The notes under the pieces: model-generated
Told to the model about the DNA's origin: nothing
Databases searched by the model: none
The model's input: the letters and a program-made list of their open reading frames with translations, nothing else
Shown here: positions 57,263-64,000 of the stretch, in pieces
How positions within the stretch are numbered: the stretch's first letter is position 1
Layout of the letters: each line of letters begins with the position of its first letter
Assembly: GCA_009617715.1 (NCBI GenBank)
Contig: VTFK01000111.1
Coordinates: forward strand, 124,001-188,000
DNA: 64,000 bases
DNA from: Plectrocnemia conspersa
Taxonomy: Eukaryota > Arthropoda > Insecta > Trichoptera > Polycentropodidae
Reading direction: 5' to 3'
Translations under genes and position numbers: made by a program

Positions 57263-57867
57263 TATATGAAGCTAAAAACCGCAGTATTGCGTTTGTACCA
57301 GATAATATAATTATTGTTCGCGCGTCAGAGCGTACGGGCGCCGTACGGGGAATACTAACTTTCGACCGCCCTCTACCCTTGACCTTACATTTGTCATATT
57401 TCAAAATAGCACTAGTTGCTACACTAGATAAATTATCAATTATATATTTTTACCGCGATTCAACGACTTATGTCACGCGATGTTTACACAGAATAAACAC
57501 GACAGTACCCATCTTTCCAGACGATGGTGTCACATGGGATTACTACAAACATTCCCACAATTCGTCAACGTTTGATGATATTTTTTTTTTAAGCATCGCT
57601 TAAGCAAAGTAAATAAATAAGAGCATCGCGAATAGCCCGTACGTTCGCTAATTTATAACGTTTGACAAACAAACTGAGCGAAACAACGTTGATTTATATC
57701 CTAGCAAACATAATCAGATCGTAAATTAATATAACCTAGTGTTTGCACTTTTTATTTATGGCGACACTTTTACTGTCATTATTTATTAATTAACACAAAA
57801 ATACACCAGATTCACCGGTAAACACATTAAGCATTCATATAATAATTGTATATCGCAATAAATGTTT
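57263..57867. other. Spacer between LINE fragments
   Basis: Contains a GC-richer patch with GTACGGGCGCCGTACGG near 57334, itself a short palindrome. No gene is seen. Confidence 0.35.
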
Positions 57868-58026
57868 GAAAAAGGAAATATTCCCCGATTGCCAAAAAAT
57901 GGCCAAATTAACTCCTTTATACAAAGATGACGATAAAAGGATCACTAACGATTATCGCCATATATCTGTTTTACCAGTTCTATCAAATTATTTTGAATCA
58001 ATTCTAACCAATAGATTTTTTTTTTT
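57868..58026 (+). mobile_element. Second non-LTR reverse transcriptase fragment
   Basis: The frame reads KLTPLYKDDDKRITNDYRHI followed by SVLPVLSNYFESILTNR. This matches the N-terminal palm/finger region of LINE reverse transcriptases (P.yK...NYRpiSlLpvlsk..E.il..R). It is about 50 codons long and lies downstream of the first fragment, but it represents an earlier part of the domain, so it is a separate insertion or a rearranged piece. Confidence 0.8.
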
Positions 58027-58554
58027 AATAAAAACATAGAGCATATAAGTATGTATGAAAAAAAACCTTTCAATAAATGCATAAGTAAGATATCGTTCAC
58101 ACCTTAATAAATCACCCTCAAGTGAAACTGTTATTTAATACTCGGCTTGTTTTGAAGCAAAAAACTATTTTTATGACATATTTTATTTTTTTAGCGAATA
58201 TTACGAGTCTCATAAAAGCTTGTTCGGGGGTCCGATCAATTTAATATAAAAATTGAACGGACTTGTTTTAAAGCAAGAACCTATTTTTTTACATTTTATT
58301 TCGATGCACGTTTAGCTTCTAAACGATTTTTATTAAGCAAACTTTTTGTAAGACTTGATCTGACGGAGCTTTGAATTTGTAAGGTATTAAATTCACTACC
58401 ATTTTGCAAAAAAGTGACATATTATTTTTTTTAGCAAATATTATAGGGTTGCTTAAGAATTGTTTATTATTACAAAAATTCAATTTTTTGTCATTAACAT
58501 TTAGAAAATTTTAAGTCTTATAAAAGTTTGTTTGAAGGACCGATCGACTTAAAC

Positions 58555-59006
58555 CAGGGGTCGGCAACCTTTTGAGACGGAAGAGCCAAAAGTTACAATT
58601 TACAAAATTTCCCAGTTTTTAAAGAGCCACTAACATTTTTATTTCAATATTATGGTATTTGATTAGGATTAGGTATATACATTTGATTTTTGCTTTAAAA
58701 TAATAGCTTTAAATATGAAATAATATTTATTCATATAATACCATTCATATGCACCAATAACTAAACAAACAGAACAGTGTTGCCACTTTTCAAAAATGTC
58801 AGCTGTTCGTATACTATCTACTCCACTTATTCTCACTGTTCTCTGTTGAGTGTTTTTATCCTGTTTAAAGTTTTTTTGCAGTATAATCTTTTTTATGAGT
58901 TTTGAAAATAAAATAATTATTAATATTTTCGCATGGAACTGGAGAGCCGCATCTTGACGTCAAAAGAGCCGCATGCGGCTCGCGAGCCGCAGGTTGCTGG
59001 CCCATG
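58555..59006. mobile_element. hAT MITE with perfect 8-bp target duplication
   Basis: Left end CAGGGGTCGGCAACCT and right end, reversed, CATGGGCCAGCAACCT match at 13 of 16 bases. ACTTAAAC flanks both ends (58547-58554 and 59007-59014), an exact 8-bp duplication as hAT transposases make. The interior has no frame. AGAGCCGCATGCGGCTCGCG near the right end is a strong subterminal palindrome. Confidence 0.93.
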
Positions 59007-59014
59007 ACTTAAAC

Positions 59015-60430
59015 AAAACCGCGATATGAATTCACCCAGAATTAGAGATCATCATACTTACAGGTCAAGATTTTTAATATAATTGTCCTATTTAAACGTG
59101 TAGCTAATATTTTATATGTTAATTTTACGCTCGAAACAAATATTTTTAATCTAATAGCCTAATTAATAAAAAAATACTATTTTATAAGTTGTCATTCTAA
59201 ATATTATTGATTAACCAGGGCCAGTTGCACAAGCGTTCACCTGGGGCGCCACTAAAAGCTAGAGACCTCTCAAAATTATCCTGTAGAACTATCGAATATT
59301 ATTTTAAAATAACCTTTATATATTTAAATTTAAAAATGCTGTAACACACCTATTTATAATTTACTTTAAAATTATTTTTGACAAAATGTCAATTGTCCTG
59401 ACATTCCAAAATCGAAAAAATTAAGTTGTTTTATTATATTTAAGATAAGTAATTCTTAAATATATTAAGACAGTAATGTTACATTCAATAAAAAAGGATT
59501 GCACTATAATTTAATGTTATATGTTTAATGATAAAGGGTAGAAAACAATTAATACTTATTTATATATTAAAATTAAATTAAGATCATCGTGACAGGTTAT
59601 CCCAATGCGTCACAATAATCAAAAATAATTTATAGTATTATAGCAGTAAGCAATCATATATATAATTAAAATAATACAAAAAAAAATGCATGGTAACATG
59701 CAATTTATATATTTTACTCTATGCACCTCACCGCTTTACTATGTACACTTTTGTTAACTAGCGTTGTATTCTTTGTTCTGTGGTTACCATACAGTTGATT
59801 TCACCGCTGATATTTTTTACCTTGATCTTTTAGGTCTGAAATACGAAAATTTTTTGAATATCTGTAATACCATAAACAACCATTAAGTAGATTTTAATTA
59901 CTATAAATCTTATAATAAATATTTAAAAACTTTTTTATTTATGTGCGACACATTAAAAATTATTGAAGAAAAAGAGGAAACGGAATAGTAACAAAACGAT
60001 TGCCTCCTTAAAATTAAAATAATATATTATTTTTTTGAAATGAGTCGCATATAAATAAAGAAGATAGGATTTTTAATTTATATATTATATTGTATTATTT
60101 TGTTTTTACTGATATAATATATCTCATAGATAACATTTCATATTTATAGTTTGTCATTATTTTTCACCATAAGAAATACACACGCATCCAATTCGACAAA
60201 ATAAACCCTTTCAACATACGTCAAAGTCTCTCGCATTTATCATATAAAAGGGTCCGCAAAGACCTTGACTCACTATTAAGTGAAACAAAAAAAAGATTTA
60301 ACGAACAAAAACATTATTTTACAGATTTTAATCTAATGAGAGTCCCTCGACTATCGGCGCCCCTGGCGCCCGCTCAGTGCTAGCGTCTCTCTACGCTACT
60401 GTCTTAAGGATTTGAAGCTTCGCGACCGTT
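59015..60430. other. Intergenic region upstream of the second SV2-like gene
   Basis: AT-rich. CAGGGCCAGTTGCACAAGCG at 59217 and GGCGCCCCTGGCGCC at about 60357 look like transposon-end sequences but could not be paired. No gene is found. Confidence 0.35.
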
Positions 60431-60432
60431 AA

Positions 60433-60440
60433 TATATAAA
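60433..60440 (+). promoter_or_regulatory. TATA box of the second SV2-like gene
   Basis: TATATAAA lies 123 bases before the start codon, in a locally GC-richer stretch. An AATCAGATT initiator-like site (about 60486) would sit roughly 50 bases downstream, a little further than ideal. This is inferred from position and composition. Confidence 0.4.
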
Positions 60441-60562
60441 GAGCGGCGCTAAAGTGCCCTTGCATTGCCAGTGACGATGCACTCCAATCAGATTCACCCG
60501 TCGACCTTGACTCTGACGGCGGACTATTCGCTTTATCTTGCAGTTTGTCAGCGAGCAACGTC

Positions 60563-63500
60563 ATGTTAGCCGAAAAGGCCCTGGATTCGGTCAAGGTCGA
60601 AAAGAGTCAGGAGAACGGTAAGAGATCGACGTGAGCCCAGACGGTCAACTGTCCGAGAAAAACTCGAACCTTTATCTTCAGGAAAGGCGTTCGACTTCGA
60701 AGAGGCGATTTCCGCTTCCGGTTTCGGCAAGTTTAATATCCTGCTCCTGCTATGCGCTCTTCCTGGATTCATGACGGCGGTTTACGTCACTTCTTCCCTC
60801 TCGTTTGTCATCACGAGTGCAGAATGCGATCTGGGATTGAACGTGACGGACATGGGGACTCTCAACATCGTCACATACACAGGTTAGTATTGTGTTTTTT
60901 TTTTTATTTTTCCTCAGGATCTCTCGTTAAGGACTAGGGCATTTGATACCCATATGTGAGTCTTTTATATTAGTTATTTAGTATAGAAATATTAGAAATA
61001 GAATATAAAAAGTACATATTTAATACATTGTAATAAAAACAAGTATAGATTTATTCATATGAAATATGAAAACTCAGTATGAAATACCCAGAGAGTCTCA
61101 TAAAACACCTTTGCTCGTCTTTATTGCAATTCATAAAGATAATTGTTGAAGTTAACGCTGCACAGAAAAATAACTTTTAATTATGCTAAAAGTTATTGAT
61201 CATTAGTGCCTTTTAATTATTTTTAATTGCCTAAGAACGAACGAAATACGTTCGCCTACTAACTAAAAGGGCACTCCGATTTTAGCGCCCCGACATTAGC
61301 GCACCGATGTTAGCGCGCAGTATTACCTCGACTATAATGAACAGGACATTAGCGCGCAAAATAAATTTATTTTATATTTTTTAATACACATTTAGAGAAA
61401 TCTACATACCTATTATAACTTTTCTGCTAAAATTACATCTTATTTAAGATTAATTGATACTTTTAAAAACCCATCCATAAAAATTTCATCGATTTAAAAT
61501 TTTAATGATTTCCAAACTGCTTATGGTAGCAATTAAGATATTTATGAAAAATACACGAGAATACCTTTTTGACGAGAATACCTTTTGATGTAGTTTTGAA
61601 TTGAACAATTGTTTATATAATACGCAAGTACCTTGTCATGTATGTGTTTTAATTTTGTAGAATAATTGTTTTAAATTTATTAGTATTGTATTTAGTTTTT
61701 TAATAAATATAAAAAAAAAATCAATAAATCGCGCGCTAACGCCGGTGCGCTAACGTCAGCCGCTAACGTCAGCCGCTAAAATCGGCGCGCTAAAATCGCC
61801 GCATCACATAACAATTTAGACTTACGTATATGGGGATTATTATCACGCACTTAAGCACCCCATGCTTAGTAAATTTCTATCGTATTAGATTTTTATATAA
61901 TAATTACAATACTGATTGATTAACTTAAATTTTACCATCTCTATATTACTTATTTATCATTATGAATGATGAAAAATAAAAATACATAATGTTAAATAAA
62001 ATATATAATAAAATCAATATTCTTATAAAAAAATCATTGCATCGTCGCTAGAGGGCATATAATATAAATGCAATTTTATTTTATTTTATGAATTTATTTA
62101 GTTAATATAGCTACCTGTTTTTACACTAAGCAAATATAATTAAAACATACATGTAAAATATAATATAAACACAAACAGAATATAAAAAAAATATTATAAT
62201 TTATGTGTTTTTTCAATCCATTGAGAAAGCTAACTACATTTTAATTTTTGCAGATTGCCTTATGAGTAGTATTATGCAAATTCACACCTCCATACAATAT
62301 TCCCCTGGCCGTACTTCATTTCTTATACTTATCTATCTTTCAATTATATATATTTATTGTATTAAATCTTATGTTCATCTTTATTTATTATTAAATACCC
62401 ATAAAAATACTCCGGTAACTATTTTTATATTATCTAATATATCTTTATAATTAATAATCGTACATATATATATATATATGTATATTATGTTTAGCCTTAT
62501 TTATATTATATTTAATTCGTTATTAAGTTTATCTACATTATCGCCAATAAAATAAATTAAAACAGTTCTATAATAAGGGTGGGCCTTATTTTGATTTGTT
62601 CAAAGAACCAATTCTGCGAATTTCGATCATAGTAGATACCGCCGATTAACATTATATTCATAAACGAATTTCGTATGGGTAAATTCATTTTTTTGTTGAG
62701 AAGAAGCGTCTCATTTTCCCACATTTCGAAACAAAATAAAGGACCACGGATTTTGGAGCGGACTAGCTGTGTTGTTAAAGTACACAAATAGTTTATTCAG
62801 TGTTTTTTCAAACGAATATTTTACGAATGTCAGATAGTTGATAATCGGGCAATTAATTCGAATAATTGATTGAGAACTCTAGCAACAACCGATCATTTAT
62901 CTTATAATGCAGTTTCTGTGAAAAGTTTTTTCTCTGAATTCCGATTGTGGTTTTCTCAGAATGTTTTTTGAAATAAAAAAACTTTTCATTTTTCACCTTT
63001 CCTATACAAGGCAATATGCTAATTGATCGTATTTCCTCAACCTTTTCACTATTTTTTATTTTCATATTAAAGGAATGCTGATGTCTGCCTTGATGTGGGG
63101 ATTTTTATCGGACACTTTGGGCAGAAAGAAGATCATGGTATGGGGATTTCTAGGATTGGCACTATGTGAAGTGTTCGCTTCTCAAAGTCAAAACTATTGG
63201 ATGTTAGTCATGTTTAAGTTTTTGGCGGGATTTATGTGAGTTATATCTATTTTATATAGTACGCATAATGATAAAATAATTTAATCTAAAATATATCAGA
63301 TTCAACGGTCCGTTTGCGGTGCTCATCTCGTACCTGTCCGAGCTCCATTCGTCGTCGCTCAGAGCCAAAGTACTCTTATACATCGGAATATTTTACGGAT
63401 TCGCAAACATTAACCTGCCTCTGTTGGCTTGGAGCGTCATTCCCAACGAATGGAACTTGTCGCTATTCGGCGGATTTTACGGTGAGCTCTTCGAATCGAC

Positions 63501-63947
63501 TAAATCGGTATAACTAATCTGATAAGATGCTCTTGAATTTTAGAACTGCATTCTTGGCACGTGTTCCTACTGTTGACTACGATTCCGCCGTTGGCCAGCG
63601 GACTGGGTTTCGCCATGATGCCAGAGAGTCCCAAGTTCCTCATGTCTAGAGGAAGAAACGATGAAGCGTTGGAAGTGTTTAGGATCATCTACGCCAGTAA
63701 CAGCGGAATGCCTCCGGATACCTACCCGGTAGATTAAAATATGTCCATGTATTTTTATATTCTCCTCTGAAATGGTTCTCTGTTCGTAGATTAAGCGGTT
63801 GATAGACGAAACTTCCGGAAGAGGAGAATCTCCCAGAGGATTAGCAGCTCTGAAAGCTGGAGTTTCTCAACTGAAGCCTCTGTGCCTACCGCCGCATGTC
63901 TTTAATCTACTCTTAGTGTGCTTCATCAATTCCATCACCATGTTGGG
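60563..63947 (+). CDS. Second SV2-like major-facilitator transporter (first six exons; rest outside window)
   Basis: Exons 60563-60617, 60682-60882, 63073-63235, 63300-63481, 63544-63728 and 63790-63947, all GT-AG and in phase. The protein starts MLAEKALDSVKVEKSQENGK, then FDFEEAISASGFGKF and the first membrane span. The major-facilitator loop motif is WGFLSDTLGRKK, and MMPESPKFLMSRGR ends the first half. ITSAECDLGLN parallels LPSAECDFNL of the 42998-47691 gene. Several intron positions match too, including the phase-2 donor after the exon that ends the central loop (AG| there, GG|GTATGG here). The two genes are therefore tandem paralogues on the same strand. If the last donor were not used, the frame would stop at 63979-63981. 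Confidence 0.87.
60883..63072. other. Intron 2 of the second SV2-like gene
   Basis: A 2.2-kb AT-rich intron. Besides the foldback element it holds a short (TA)n run near 62463-62480. Small open frames show no family features. Confidence 0.5.
61271..61807. mobile_element. Foldback-type element with TAGCG-rich inverted termini
   Basis: The left end (61271-61320) is built of units like CCGATTTTAGCGCCCC, GACATTAGCGC and GATGTTAGCGCGC. The right end (61729-61807), reversed, repeats the same kind of units (GCGATTTTAGCGCGCC, GACGTTAGCGG, GGCGTTAGCGCG). The 400-base centre is AT-rich and non-coding. The element lies in intron 2 of the second SV2-like gene. No target duplication was fixed. Confidence 0.75.
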
Positions 63948-64000
63948 GTATGGCGCTTTATTCTTAAACTGTCCTTTTTAGCATAATACAAGATCTTGTT

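Overview
The window is nuclear DNA of an insect: AT-rich, with many small exons carrying GT-AG introns and abundant transposon debris. The best lineage clue is a complete cadherin gene of the lepidopteran midgut cadherin (BtR / Cry-toxin receptor) type. It has about 1,670 residues and ends in a short tail containing PGTNKHAIEGSNPVW and SDLIGIED. A moth or butterfly is therefore my best guess. It is an inference, because related cadherins occur in beetles and flies.

Layout. 1-6.9 kb is the gene-dense part: the last exon of an unidentified gene (+), a two-exon methyltransferase-fold gene (+), a three-exon C2H2 zinc-finger gene (-) that meets it tail to tail, a jockey-type LINE fragment, and the two-exon gene for TMEM258, an oligosaccharyltransferase subunit (+). 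6.9-10.35 kb has no recognisable gene. 10.35-32.05 kb is the 30-exon cadherin gene (-). Its introns carry an internally deleted mariner, a Helitron fragment, a long (AT)n tract, hairpins and dispersed repeats. 33.7-40.9 kb is a 15-exon secreted heme peroxidase gene (-) with two apparent single-base frame breaks and a GC-AG intron. 43.0-47.7 kb is an 11-exon SV2-like major-facilitator transporter gene (+) with one apparent single-base break. 47.7-60.4 kb is mostly mobile DNA: a BEL/Pao LTR retrotransposon (-), two LINE fragments and a hAT MITE with a perfect 8-bp target duplication. 60.56 kb to the end holds the first six exons of a second SV2-like transporter (+), a paralogue of the first.

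The genes do not form a pathway. They are neighbours with separate jobs: N-glycosylation (TMEM258), midgut cell-surface adhesion (cadherin), an extracellular heme enzyme, and two membrane transporters that probably arose by tandem duplication. I found no new system. The most useful observations are the full exon model of the cadherin, the mariner that makes up most of one of its introns, the repeat pairs flanking the peroxidase, a foldback element built from TAGCG units, and a set of one-base frame breaks, at least two of them in short homopolymers, that look more like assembly errors than pseudogene decay. No homology search was run. All names rest on motifs read from the translated sequence.
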